A stretch of 64,000 nt of DNA from Rhodoferax sp. GTDB lineage: Bacteria; Pseudomonadota; Gammaproteobacteria; Burkholderiales; Burkholderiaceae_C. The position numbers were made by a program, and so were the translations under genes. The stretch covers positions 62,001-126,000 of the forward strand of contig NZ_JAUYQD010000026.1 of the NCBI RefSeq assembly GCF_030697375.1, given 5' to 3'. The notes beneath the pieces were generated by a model that saw only the letters and a program-made list of their open reading frames with translations, searched no databases and had not been told where the DNA came from. Position 1 is the first letter of the stretch. Each line of letters opens with the position of its first letter. This document shows, in pieces, positions 9,315 through 21,700 of this stretch.

Positions 9315-9649
9315 GCAGCAGCGGCTTCAAAATAGTCAGCAATGGTCAACATGGAATCTCCGGCAAAGCAACGTGAAGAATGGGGCAACAGCCGCAGGCT
9401 TACTGTCGGAGATTCACAAAAAACAGGGCTTGCTTTTTCGCAAGGAATCCATGGACCGCAGGCATTGCCATTTCTCAATGCCCCCTTCTGGTGCACACTT
9501 AGCATCCCTGCGCGGGGGCACGCCATGCAAGACACATCGAACAACAGCACACCAGGGGAAATCGCCGACTTTTGCTACCAATTACATAGCTGCTTGCGCA
9601 ATGGATATAAGGGCTAGAGGCATTTATTACTTAAATTTTCAGAAACCCC
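9315..9649. other. Intergenic region, divergent promoters, one dispersed repeat
   Basis: Between the divergent acyltransferase and RHH-like genes no credible CDS is seen. A 79-codon minus-strand frame at 9311-9550 overlaps the acyltransferase start and has no family features. The right part contains a dispersed Comamonadaceae-type element at 9571-9632. Confidence 0.6.
9571..9632 (+). repeat. Dispersed 60-bp element, copy 1
   Basis: Member of a four-copy family in this window with the pattern TTGCTA-N8-ATAGCTGCTTGCGC-N11-GGGCTAGAGGC-N3-TT. This copy is intergenic, ending about 18 bp before the RHH-like gene. It contains the conserved cores ATAGCTGCTTGCGC and GGGCTAGAGGC. Confidence 0.8.
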
Positions 9650-10045
9650 ATGGCAATCCACAAATCCGCCAATTCACCCAACACACGCCGTGCACAGGGC
9701 GCGCGGCTCCTGCGCAAAAAATACACGCTCCGGCTACCACTGGCGCTGGCGTCCCGCGTGGAAGCCCTGTGCGAGATGCATCCCCTGAGCACACGCTCCC
9801 AACTCATCGGGGATTTGCTGGGTTTGGGTTTGGCCGAGGTTGAACGTGCACGTTCCGACCCTAACGACGCACCGACAAGCCAGGTTCCTGACATGCACCA
9901 GCCGATCTATTTGCTGACGGGGCCTTTCTCCGAGTTTCACCACCTGAGCTACAAGCACCATTTGGCCTTGGAACATGCACTGGACAAGGAAGACCCTCCA
10001 TCCATGCCGCCTGTGGATGGGTACACACTGGGCGACCACGAATAG
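9650..10045 (+). CDS. Hypothetical protein with ribbon-helix-helix-like segment
   Basis: Protein of 131 residues with no firm family. Residues 20-60 are basic and then helical (KYTLRLPLALASRVEALCEM, then TRSQLIGDLL), which resembles an Arc/MetJ ribbon-helix-helix DNA-binding unit. The C-terminal half is rich in His, Asp and Pro and looks different. It might be a small transcription factor. It ends about 110 bp before the PEP-CTERM gene on the same strand. Confidence 0.55.
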   Translation: MAIHKSANSPNTRRAQGARLLRKKYTLRLPLALASRVEALCEMHPLSTRSQLIGDLLGLGLAEVERARSDPNDAPTSQVPDMHQPIYLLTGPFSEFHHLSYKHHLALEHALDKEDPPSMPPVDGYTLGDHE

Positions 10046-10155
10046 TGTTTTGCTAGTCCATTCGGACTATTGATGCCCTTCGCGAGTCCCCCTAGTATCC
10101 ATACGCACTGTTTCAACCATCCTGAGCCTCAAGTCAAGGCTCATAAGGCAACTCC

Positions 10156-10818
10156 ATGAAAAACACCCTGAAAATTTCGGCTACCGCCTTGGCGCTGGCA
10201 CTGGCTGGCGGCGCGCAAGCCAGCAACATCACCGTCCAAACCGGCTTTTCTGGAGCAGGCCCCCAAGGGAGCGCCGCAGCCTACCAATCCGTCGTGGACG
10301 CCGCTGTGAGCACCCCCTCGCCAGGTTATGGCACTGCGACTCCTGCGGTTTACGACAACATTTCCAACCAAGGCTTGTTTGGCAGTTCCAATTCCAACAT
10401 TGCCTTCAAATCCACCGTGAATTTTGGCGTGTCCAGCGCCAACGCAGGCACTTGGGAAATTCGCTCCGGTGTGGACTTCGGCGGCGGCGGCGCCATTTTT
10501 GTTGATGGACTGGCCTACGATTTCAAATCCAACGACATGTGGTGGAATGGCAGCTACAGCAATCCAAGCCAGTACTTTGATATCACCTTGAATCTGTCGG
10601 CGGGCAACCACACCCTGAACATCTACGGTCTGGAAGGTTGCTGCGACGGTAACCAACAAGCCCAATTCAAAATCGGCAACGGCAATTTCACAACATTCAG
10701 CACCAGTGACACCCTGGCACCCGTCCCGGAGCCAGAAACCTTTGCCATGCTGCTGGCAGGCCTGGGCCTGGTGGGCTTTGCAACGCGGCGCAAATCGACG
10801 CCCAAGCCCAGCGTCTAA
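10156..10818 (+). CDS. CCXG-type PEP-CTERM sorting-domain protein
   Basis: Exported protein of 220 residues. It has a signal peptide (residues 1-22, cut after AQA), a Gly/Ser/Asn-rich body with predicted beta structure, the motif GLEGCCDG near 155-162 typical of CCXG-type PEP-CTERM proteins, and a C-terminal sorting signal: VPEPETF at about 190, a hydrophobic helix, then ATRRK. Such proteins are processed by exosortase (EpsH/XrtA) systems linked to exopolysaccharide and surface display. No exosortase gene is in the window. Cys-Cys may form a disulfide or bind a ligand. A terminator follows directly. Confidence 0.85.
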   Translation: MKNTLKISATALALALAGGAQASNITVQTGFSGAGPQGSAAAYQSVVDAAVSTPSPGYGTATPAVYDNISNQGLFGSSNSNIAFKSTVNFGVSSANAGTWEIRSGVDFGGGGAIFVDGLAYDFKSNDMWWNGSYSNPSQYFDITLNLSAGNHTLNIYGLEGCCDGNQQAQFKIGNGNFTTFSTSDTLAPVPEPETFAMLLAGLGLVGFATRRKSTPKPSV

Positions 10819-10842
10819 GTATTCCGCTTTTCCAAGCCCCCC

Positions 10843-10869
10843 AAAAACCCACCTTGTGTGGGTTTTTTT
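10843..10869 (+). terminator. Rho-independent terminator after the PEP-CTERM gene
   Basis: CCCAC (10848-10852) pairs with GTGGG (10858-10862) around a 5-nt loop, with flanking A-run and T-run extending the stem. Eight T residues follow. It sits 25 bp after the PEP-CTERM stop codon. Confidence 0.85.
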
Positions 10870-10998
10870 TATGGGTCCTGCCCCGATTAACAAGGGGCGC
10901 CAAATCCGTTATGCTTCGCACCGCAAGCAATGCACGCGGCCACCCCGCAGCCATTGCCGCATTGTCCGGACAGCGCAGGGCTACCCGCCACGCACTGA

Positions 10999-13300
<2,302 letters not shown>

Positions 13301-13301
<1 letters not shown>

Positions 13302-14617
13302 TGGGTATTCACATCATCAAAATGCCGGACATCGGCGAAGGTATTGCGGAAGTGGAGTTGGTGGCCTGGCATGTGCAGGTTGGCGACATGGTGACCGAGG
13401 ACCAGACCCTGGCCGACGTCATGACCGACAAGGCCACGGTGGAGATTCCCTCCTCGGTCAGCGGAAAGGTGCTGGCCCTGGGCGGCGCGGTCGGCCAGGT
13501 GATGGCCGTGGGCTCGGAGGTGATCCGCATTGAAGTGGAAGGCGCGGGCAACCTCCAGAGCGAAAAATCAGTGCCAAATGTGCCTACAGCCCACGTAAAC
13601 ACTGCGCAAGCAGCTCCTGTTTTAATAGCAACCGCAGCCAAAACCGAAGCCGCTGCGGCACCGGCACGCCCGACAACGCCAGCGCCGGCCGCCACCCGCA
13701 GCCCCCAAGCAGCGGCGGCCCACCACCGCGCGCCCGGCGACAAGCCGATTGCCGCCCCCTCGGTGCGCCAGCGCGCCTGGGAACTGGGGGTGGAACTGCA
13801 GTACGTGCCCGGCAGCGGACCGGCGGGGCGCATCAGCCATGCCGACCTGGACGCTTACGTGGCCCGTGCAGTGCGTGGCCCCGCCATCGGTGGCAGCGAC
13901 ACCCGCTACCTGGAGCGCCTGGACGAAGAAGCCGTGCCGGTCATCGGGCTGCGCCGCAAGATCGCCCAAAAGATGCAGGAAGCCAAGCGCCGCATTCCCC
14001 ACTTCACCTACGTGGAGGAAGTGGACATGACCGAGCTGGAGGCCCTGCGCGTGCGCCTGAACGCCCAACACGGCAAGGAACGCGGCAAGCTCACCGTGCT
14101 GCCTTTCCTGGCCCGTGCCATGGTGCTGGCCCTGCGTGCATTCCCCCAGATCAACGCCCGCTACGACGACGAAGCCGATGTGCTCACCAAGTACGGTGCG
14201 GTGCACTTAGGCATCGCCACCCAGACCGAAGGCGGCCTGATGGTGCCGGTGATGCGCCACGCCGAAGCGCGCGACCTGTGGTCCTGCGCCGCCGAAATCC
14301 TGCGCCTGGCCGAGGCCGGACGCAGTGGCAAGGCCACGCGTGAAGAGCTGAGCGGTTCGACCATCACCCTCACCAGCCTGGGCGCCCTGGGCGGCATTGT
14401 CAGCACGCCGGTGATCAACCGGCCCGAGGTGGCCATCGTCGGGGTCAACCGCATGGTGGAGCGCCCCATGGTGCGCAACGGCGCGGTGGTGACACGGCAG
14501 ATGATGAATCTGTCCTCGTCGTTCGACCACCGCGTGGTGGACGGCATGCATGCCGCCGAGTTCATTCAAAAAGTGCGGGGCTATCTGGAATGCCCGGCCA
14601 CCCTGTTCGTGGAGTAA
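13301..14617 (+). CDS. bkdB: Branched-chain 2-oxoacid dehydrogenase E2 (dihydrolipoyl acyltransferase)
   Basis: Core of the complex: moves the acyl group from lipoyl-lysine to CoA. The lipoyl domain occupies residues 1-80 with Lys44 in MTDKATVE. An Ala/Pro linker follows, then a peripheral subunit-binding domain (about 150-186, starting APSVRQRAWELG) and a catalytic domain with the active-site SSFDHRVVDG near the C-terminus. One lipoyl domain is present. The linker (about residues 90-112) is encoded by an inverted copy of the dispersed repeat, so the repeat was inserted in frame in the flexible part of the protein. Confidence 0.94.
13571..13631 (-). repeat. Dispersed 60-bp element, copy 2, inside bkdB
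   Basis: Read on the minus strand this segment shows TTGCTA, GAGCTGCTTGCGC and GGGCTGTAGGC in the order and spacing of the other three copies. It lies fully inside the E2 coding sequence and encodes part of the interdomain linker without breaking the frame. Confidence 0.75.
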
Positions 14618-14620
14618 GCC

Positions 14621-16036
14621 ATGGTGTCTCAGAAAACTACATTGCTCATCATCGGCGGGGGGCCCGGTGGCTACGTGGCCGCCATCCGCGCGGCCCAACT
14701 GGGCATCCAGACCACCCTGGTCGAGGGCGGCAACCTGGGCGGCACCTGCCTGAACATCGGCTGCATTCCATCCAAGGCGCTGATCCACGCCGCCGACGCC
14801 TACCACCAGGCGCACCACTTCATGGGCGACAGCACGCTGGGCATCCATGTCGAGGGCGCGCGCATCGACATCGCCCAGACCGTGCGCTGGAAAGACGGCA
14901 TCGTGGCCCGCCTGACCGGCGGCGTGGGTGCCTTGCTGAAAAAACACGGCGTCCAGGTCATCAAGGGCTGGGCCTACATGGTGGACGGCAAAACCGTGGA
15001 CGTGGACCTGGGGCGCGGCGACGCCGAGCCCACCCGCATCCAGTGCGAGCACCTGTTGCTGGCCAGCGGCTCGGTCGAGCTGGGCTTGCCCGGCATGCCT
15101 TTCAGTGACACATTGGGCGGCAAGGTCATCTCCAGCAAGCAGGCGCTGTCGCCCGACCACATTCCGAAAAAACTGGTGGTGGTTGGCGCGGGCTACATCG
15201 GCCTGGAGCTGGGCCTGGTCTACCGCAAGCTGGGCGCCGACGTGACCGTGGTGGAAGCGCAGGACCGCATCCTGCCGTTGTACGACGAGGAGCTGACCAA
15301 GCCGGTGGCGGCTTCGCTGCGCAAGTTGGGCGTACAGGTGCTCTTGGACTGCCAGGTGCAGGGGTTGAGCCATGGCGGCGAAGGTGTGCGCGTCCTGGAC
15401 GCTGCGGGGCGCGAAAGTGTGCTGGAAGCCGACCAGGTGCTGGTGGCCATCGGCCGCGCGCCCCACACCCACGGCTGGGGCCTGGAAAAGCTGATGCTGG
15501 AGATGCAGGGCCGCGCCCTCAAGGTGGACGACCAGTGCCGCACCTCCATGCGCAATGTCTGGGCCATTGGCGACCTCACCGGCGAGCCCATGCTGGCGCA
15601 CCGCGCCATGGCGCAGGGTGAACTGGTGGCCGAGGTCATTGCCGGAAAGAGCCGCCGCTTTGCCCCCACAGCCATTGCGGCGGTGTGCTACACCGGCCCC
15701 GAGGTGGTGGTGGCGGGCCTGAGCCCGGCCGATGCCGCCAAGGCGAATCTGGATTGCATCCACGCCAGCTTCCCGTTTGCCGCCAACGGCCGCGCCATGA
15801 CACTGGAATCCACCGACGGGTTTGTGCGCGTGGTGGCGCGGCGCGACAACCACCTCATCGTGGGTTGGCAAGCGGTGGGCGCGGGGGTGTCGGAGCTGGC
15901 AGCGGCCTTTGGCCAGTCGCTGGAAATGGGCGCCTGCCTGGAAGACGTGGCCGGCACCATCCACGCCCACCCGACGCTGGGCGAGGCGGTGCAGGAGGCG
16001 GCCCTGCGGGCGCTGGGGCATGCGCTGCATATTTAA
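14621..16036 (+). CDS. lpdA: Dihydrolipoyl dehydrogenase (E3)
   Basis: FAD-dependent oxidoreductase of 471 residues that reoxidises dihydrolipoyl groups with NAD+. It has the FAD-binding [10 protein letters not shown] near 13-22, the redox disulfide [13 protein letters not shown] near 41-53, the NAD-binding [10 protein letters not shown] near 190, the second FAD motif [16 protein letters not shown], and the catalytic HAHPTLGE near the C-terminus. It begins 3 bp after the bkdB stop and completes the complex. Confidence 0.94.
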   Translation: MVSQKTTLLIIGGGPGGYVAAIRAAQLGIQTTLVEGGNLGGTCLNIGCIPSKALIHAADAYHQAHHFMGDSTLGIHVEGARIDIAQTVRWKDGIVARLTGGVGALLKKHGVQVIKGWAYMVDGKTVDVDLGRGDAEPTRIQCEHLLLASGSVELGLPGMPFSDTLGGKVISSKQALSPDHIPKKLVVVGAGYIGLELGLVYRKLGADVTVVEAQDRILPLYDEELTKPVAASLRKLGVQVLLDCQVQGLSHGGEGVRVLDAAGRESVLEADQVLVAIGRAPHTHGWGLEKLMLEMQGRALKVDDQCRTSMRNVWAIGDLTGEPMLAHRAMAQGELVAEVIAGKSRRFAPTAIAAVCYTGPEVVVAGLSPADAAKANLDCIHASFPFAANGRAMTLESTDGFVRVVARRDNHLIVGWQAVGAGVSELAAAFGQSLEMGACLEDVAGTIHAHPTLGEAVQEAALRALGHALHI

Positions 16037-16139
16037 GGTGCGGGTGTCGATGTCGTGCGACCCCAAGGCGAAGGAAGTTGGCAGCTTTCCGCTTTAGGGG
16101 TATGGTTGGGGGGTGCCGGGTTCAACACAGAGGTTTGCC

Positions 16140-17396
16140 ATGGAAAACACCGATGCTTCGTCCCAGCCGCCCCCGCTACCTGTCGTAGTGGAGGTGACGC
16201 CCCCCACTGAACGGTCGCTTGTGAGAACCGGGTTCGAACACGACAAGTGGCACGAAAGGGTGCGAGCGGCGGCAGCGGTGGCCAAGGCCAGGCGCAGCCC
16301 GCGCCGCTTTGTGCTTCGCTGGGTGGTGCCGGCGGTGTTGGCAGTGCTGCTGGGGATGGGCATACAGAGCCTTCGTACGACGGATTTGGAAGAGCGACTG
16401 AGCGCGGCACACCTCCGGGTCAGCGAAGTGGATACTGCGCTGCAACGTTTGCGTGAGGACGCCTCCCCCCGCAGCGATGTGGAGGCCTTGCGCGTCTTGC
16501 TTGGGCGCAGCATTGACGGAACTCAGGCGCGGGTGAGTGCCATGGAGGCCGGGTCTTTGGCCCCGGTGGTGGCGCAAGTCGGGGCCTCGGTGGGTTTGGT
16601 CCAGGGGCGCTACGTGCTGGTTCACCCGTCCAGTGGCAAGCCTTTGCGCCTGCAGGTATCGCGGGGCAAGCCGCAACACAACAGCAATGGTTCTCCACGG
16701 CTGACACTGTCAGGCAGCGGCCCGGTGTTCATGCCGACCTTCATGGGCACATTTTTTGTCATCGACTCCAACGGCACCTTGTTGACCAATCGGCATGTGG
16801 CGCTGCCTTGGGAGGGCGACCGCGCGGCGCAGGCCATGGAGGAATTTGGGGTGCGCCCGGTCATGATCGAAATGCGCGGCTTTTTGCCTGGCCAAGCAGC
16901 CCCATTCGACGTCATGGTGATGGGCGTCGGTCAGCAGGATTTGGCCTTGTTACGCGGCAGCGGGCCCGCCCTGCAAGCCAAACCACTGGTCCTGGCCAAA
17001 AGCAACCCTTTGCCAGGCGACACGGCATTGGTGTTTGGCTACCCCACCGGACTCAACGCACTGCTGGCGCGTGCCGGAGACGATTTTGTGGCGAAGTTGG
17101 GGAGCATGCCTGGCATGGATGATCGCAGCGTGGCCGATATCCTGGCCCAAGCGGGTTTGGTGCAACCCTTGGTGAGCCGCGGCATTGTGGCCCAGGTGAC
17201 GGAAGCCACTGTTGTGTACGACGCACAAACCGCCGGTGGTGGCAGTGGCGGGCCGGTGGTGAATCTGCGTGGCGAAGTGGTGGCCGTGAACCGCGCCATT
17301 TTGCGCAACTTCAACGGCTCCAACATGGGCGTGCCGGTGGAAGCGGCCACCGAAATGCTCGTACACGCAGCGCGCATGGAAGCCGAACGGAAATAA
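16140..17396 (+). CDS. Membrane-anchored trypsin-like serine peptidase
   Basis: Protein of 418 residues with a cytoplasmic basic N-terminus, one membrane helix (about 57-76), a short helical region and a periplasmic chymotrypsin-fold domain. Triad candidates are His in TNRHVALPW, Asp in QQDLALLRG and Ser in GGGSGGPVV. No PDZ domain follows, unlike HtrA. The ATG at 16140 is preferred over 16113 because AGAGG lies 7 bp before it. It may be a stress protease or a peptidoglycan/envelope factor; the substrate is unknown. Confidence 0.75.
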   Translation: MENTDASSQPPPLPVVVEVTPPTERSLVRTGFEHDKWHERVRAAAAVAKARRSPRRFVLRWVVPAVLAVLLGMGIQSLRTTDLEERLSAAHLRVSEVDTALQRLREDASPRSDVEALRVLLGRSIDGTQARVSAMEAGSLAPVVAQVGASVGLVQGRYVLVHPSSGKPLRLQVSRGKPQHNSNGSPRLTLSGSGPVFMPTFMGTFFVIDSNGTLLTNRHVALPWEGDRAAQAMEEFGVRPVMIEMRGFLPGQAAPFDVMVMGVGQQDLALLRGSGPALQAKPLVLAKSNPLPGDTALVFGYPTGLNALLARAGDDFVAKLGSMPGMDDRSVADILAQAGLVQPLVSRGIVAQVTEATVVYDAQTAGGGSGGPVVNLRGEVVAVNRAILRNFNGSNMGVPVEAATEMLVHAARMEAERK

Positions 17397-17602
17397 GCGA
17401 CCCCAAGCACGGCTTTACCATGGCTTTGCAATAAACGGCCGCCGCGACGGCGGGCTCGCGGGCAGACGGCCGTATGCTTATGGCTTGCAATTCCCGGTAC
17501 TATCTGTGGCCGCCTGCCAGGCCACCTGACGCCAGCGGGACCGGGCGGCAAGCTTCCAACGGACCGCGATGCACCAGGGTGGATTGCCAGTCCAGACACA
17601 CA

Positions 17603-18787
17603 ATGACCATGAACACCATTCGCCATTTTTCCATTGTTGTCTGTGGTATCGCCCTGACATCCCTGCTTGCTTGCACGCAAAAACCCGATGTGGCAAGCCC
17701 TGCAAGCGCCAGCAGTGCGCCTGCCGCGGCCCCCGCGCAGACCGTGACGGTGAGCACTGTGCTGGCGCAAAAGCGGGATATGCCAGTGCGCCTCAAAACC
17801 ACCGGCACCGTGACAGCACTGACCAGCGTGGAGGTGCGGGCCCAGATGAACAGCGTGGTCAGCCGTGTCCATATCCACGAGGGGCAATTCGTCAAGGCGG
17901 GGGCGTTGCTGTTCACGCTGGACGCCCGCACCGAAGAGGCGAATGTGGCCAAGGCCTACGCCCAACTGGCCAAAGACCAGGCGGCACTGGCGGATGCCCA
18001 ACGGCAATTAACCCGCGCCCAGCAGCTGTTTTCACAAAACTTCATTTCCCAGGGGGCGCTGGACACCCATCTGGCACAAGTCGATTCCCAAAGGGCCGTC
18101 GTAGCGGCAGACCAGGCGGCCATGGACGCCACCCGTGTGGCACTCTCCTACGCCCGCGTGGTGGCACCCCATGCCGGTCGGGTGGGCGCGATCCATGTCT
18201 TTGCGGGCAGCGCCATCCAAGCCAACGTCACCCCCCTGGTCACGGTCACCCAACTGGACCCGATTGCCGTGGCCTTCAGCCTGCCGCAGCGCAACCTCGC
18301 TGACGCACTGGCGGCACTCAAAGAGGGTGGCGCGACGGTGAGCGCCACCTTGCCCGACCGTGCCGGCACGTTCACCGGTCGGCTGAAATTTGTGGACAAC
18401 GCCGTGGACGCCAGCTCGGGCTCCGTCAAGGTCAAGGCCGTTTTCGACAACAAGGACAGCAAGCTCTGGCCCGGCGCCTTTGTCGAAGTGGCCCAAACCG
18501 TCCACACCCTGAAAGACGCGGTGGTGATTCCCCAGGCGGCCATTGTCCAAAGTGCGCGGGGCGCGGTGGTTTACCTGGCCAACAATGGCAAAGCGGCCCA
18601 GAAACCCGTGCAGGTGCTATTTGCGCAAGGTGCGGATGCCGCTGTCAGCGGGATCCACGCAGGAGATGCGGTGGTTCTGGACGGCAAGCAAAACCTCCGC
18701 CCCGGAACGCCTTTGACTGAGCGCGCCAAAGAGCCTGCCGCGTCCGCGTCAGGCGCCACCGGCACCAGCGGCACCCAAACACCATGA
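17603..18787 (+). CDS. RND efflux periplasmic adaptor (membrane-fusion) lipoprotein
   Basis: Adaptor linking the inner-membrane RND pump to an outer-membrane channel. It has a lipoprotein signal with lipobox LLAC near residues 20-23, an Ala/Pro-rich spacer, and the barrel-sandwich/alpha-hairpin order of MdtA/AcrA proteins (VEVRAQMNSVVSRVHIHEGQFVKAG, a coiled-coil with Gln/Ala repeats, then ARVVAPHAGRVG). The frame is open from 17474, but the ATG at 17603 (or 17609) gives a proper signal peptide. Its stop overlaps the pump gene start (ATGA). No outer-membrane factor gene is adjacent. Confidence 0.9.
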   Translation: MTMNTIRHFSIVVCGIALTSLLACTQKPDVASPASASSAPAAAPAQTVTVSTVLAQKRDMPVRLKTTGTVTALTSVEVRAQMNSVVSRVHIHEGQFVKAGALLFTLDARTEEANVAKAYAQLAKDQAALADAQRQLTRAQQLFSQNFISQGALDTHLAQVDSQRAVVAADQAAMDATRVALSYARVVAPHAGRVGAIHVFAGSAIQANVTPLVTVTQLDPIAVAFSLPQRNLADALAALKEGGATVSATLPDRAGTFTGRLKFVDNAVDASSGSVKVKAVFDNKDSKLWPGAFVEVAQTVHTLKDAVVIPQAAIVQSARGAVVYLANNGKAAQKPVQVLFAQGADAAVSGIHAGDAVVLDGKQNLRPGTPLTERAKEPAASASGATGTSGTQTP

Positions 18788-21700
18788 ACCTGTCCGAACT
18801 TTTCATCCGTCGCCCGGTGATGACGGTGCTGCTGAATGTGGCGGTGGTGCTGGCCGGGGTGATCGGTTTTCAGAAAATCCCTGTCGCCGCCCTGCCCAGC
18901 TACGACACTCCGGTGATCAATGTGTCGGCCAGCCTGCCGGGGGCCAACCCGCAGACCATGGCGAGTTCGGTGGCGCTGCCGTTGGAGAAGCAGTTCCAGA
19001 CCGTCCCTGGCCTCAAAACCATCAGCTCCACCAGCACGCTGGGCAGTACCTCGCTGACCCTGGAGTTTGAAGAGGGGCGCAATATTGACGCGGCGGCGGT
19101 GGACGTGCAGGCTGCGCTGCTGCGGGCCCAGCGGGCCTTGCCCTCGGACATGACCTCCCCCCCGGCCTACCGCAAGGTCAATCCGGCGGATGCGCCCGTG
19201 TTGTTGATTGCACTGACCTCACCGTCCCTGGCGCCAGCCGATTTGCAGGACTACGCCGAGCATTTGATTTCGCCCACCTTGTCCACCATCGACGGTGTGG
19301 CACAGGTCAACATTTTTGGTGCCAAACGTTTTGCGGTGCGGGTGCGGGTGCAACCCGCTGCGCTGACCGCGCGCAACATCGGCCTGGACGAGTTGAGCGC
19401 CGCGCTGAAAGCCGCCAATGTCAACACCCCGGTGGGCACCTTCGACGGCCCCCGCCAGACCCTCACCCTGCAGGCGAACCGCCAGCTCCAGAATGCGGCC
19501 GACTTTGCCGAGCTGATCGTCAGCAACCGGGGTGGCAACCCGGTGCGCCTGCGGGACGTGGCCCAGGTGGAAGACAGCCTGGAGACCCTCAAAAGCTGGG
19601 CCACGCTGAACGGTGAAAACTCCATCACGGTGGCCGTGCTGCGCCAGCCCGACGCCAACACGGTGCGGGTGGTGGATGCGGTGCGCGCGGCACTGCCCCA
19701 GCTGAAGAGCCAGATGCCGCAATCGGTCTCGCTGACGCCGGTGAATGACCGCTCCGTCTCGGTGCGGGCGGCCCTGCACGACGTCAGCTACACCATGCTG
19801 GGAACGATTGCCCTGGTGGTGCTGGTGATCTTCTTGTTTCTGCGCCGCTTTGTGGCAACCGTGATCCCCGCCTTGTCCCTGCCGGTCTCGCTGCTGGGTG
19901 CGGTGGCTATGTTGTGGGGGTTTTCCTACAGCCTGGACAATATCTCGCTGCTGGGCCTGACCCTGGCCGTGGGCCTGGTGGTCGATGACGCCATCGTGGT
20001 GTTGGAAAACATCATCCGCCACGTCGAGAATGGCGAGGAACCCTTCCAGGCGGCCCTGCGGGGGGCGCGGGAGGTCGGCTTCACCATTATTTCCATCTCC
20101 ACCTCGCTGATCGCGGTGTTCATCCCGATTTTCTTCATGCCGGGCGTGATCGGGCTGCTGTTCCACGAATTCGCGGTGGTCGTGGGCCTGGCCATTGTGG
20201 TGTCGGCCTTCGTATCGCTGACCCTGGTGCCCATGATGGCCAGCCGCTTCCTGTCGGATGAGGCGCACAAAAAGCCACCGGGCGCACTGGTGCGCGCTTT
20301 TGAGCACGGCTTCGACCACTTGCTGGCCGGCTACACCCGCGTGCTCGACTTGGCCCTGGGCCACCGCAAGGTGGTGCTGGCGGTGGCATTCGCTACATTT
20401 GTGGCCACGGCCTGGTTGATCCACATCATCCCGAAAGGTTTTTTTCCCGAGGAAGACATCGGGCAAATTCAGGTGTCCACCGAAGCTGCCGAGGACACCT
20501 CTTTTCCTGAGATGGTGCGCCTGCAGGAGCGCGCGGCCGCCATCATCCGCAAGGATGACAACGTCGCGGCTGTCAGCTCCTTCAATGGCGGCAACAACGC
20601 CCAAAATACGGGCCGCATGTTCATCACCCTGAAGCCTGCCGGTCAACGCCAGCCGATGAAAAAAGTGGTGGAAGGGCTGCGCCGCAAATTGCGCGAGGTG
20701 GCGGGCATCAATGTGTTCATGCGCCCGATCCAGAATCTGCAACTCGGCGGGCGGCAGAGCAAAGCGCAGTACCAGTACATTTTGCAAAGCATCAAAGCCG
20801 ACGAGTTGAACACCTGGGCCAATCAATTGCAGGACCGCCTGCGCACCGATCCGATCTTTCGCGATGTGACCAGCGATGCCCAACTGCGTGCGCTGCAGGC
20901 GCAGCTCAAGATCGACCGGGACCGGGCCAACACCCTGGGTGTGTCCATGGAATCCATTCGCACCGCCTTGTTCAACGCCTTTGGCGAGCGCCAGGTCTCC
21001 ACCATCTACCTGCCCACCGACAGCTACCAGGTCATCATGGAAGTGCAGCCCGAGGCCAAGCAGGATGAACGGGCGCTGGACGGCATTTACGTGCGCTCTT
21101 CCACCGGGGCGCTGGTGCCACTGTCGAGCTTCACCACCGTGGAGCGCACGGTGGGCCCCACCGCCATCAACCATGTAGGACAGCTGCAGGCGGTCACGGT
21201 CTCTTTCAACCTGGCACCCGGCACCGCGCTGGGCGACGCCACCGCCAAAATTGACGCCGCCCGCCAGGCCATCCAGATGCCTGCGTCGGTCATTGCCAGC
21301 TACGGCGGCGACGCGGCGGTGTTCAAGAGTTCGCAAGGCAGCCAGGCCATCCTGATTGGGGCGGCCTTGCTGGCCATTTATGTGCTGCTGGGGGTGTTGT
21401 ACGAGAGCTATATCCACCCCATCACCATTCTGGCGGGCTTGCCCTCGGCGGCGGTGGGGGCCTTGGCCACGCTGATGGCGTTCGGCCAAGACCTCACGTT
21501 GATTGCCACCATCGGCATCGTGCTCTTGATTGGCATTGTGAAGAAAAACGCCATCATGATGATCGACTTTGCCCTGGACGCGCAGCGCCACCAGGGCATG
21601 GCGCCCACCATGGCCATTCGGGAGGCCTGCATTCTGCGCTTTCGCCCCATCATGATGACCACGCTGGCCGCCCTGGTAGGGGCTTTGCCCATCGCCCTGG

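Noticed and set aside
9311..9550. Minus-strand frame of 79 codons
   Set aside because: No family features, overlaps the acyltransferase start by four bases, poor codon pattern.
14207..16066. Minus-strand frame of 619 codons
   Set aside because: Antisense to bkdB and lpdA, which have full domain sets on the plus strand.
19219..21591. Minus-strand frame of 790 codons
   Set aside because: Antisense to the RND pump; long only because of strong third-position GC bias.
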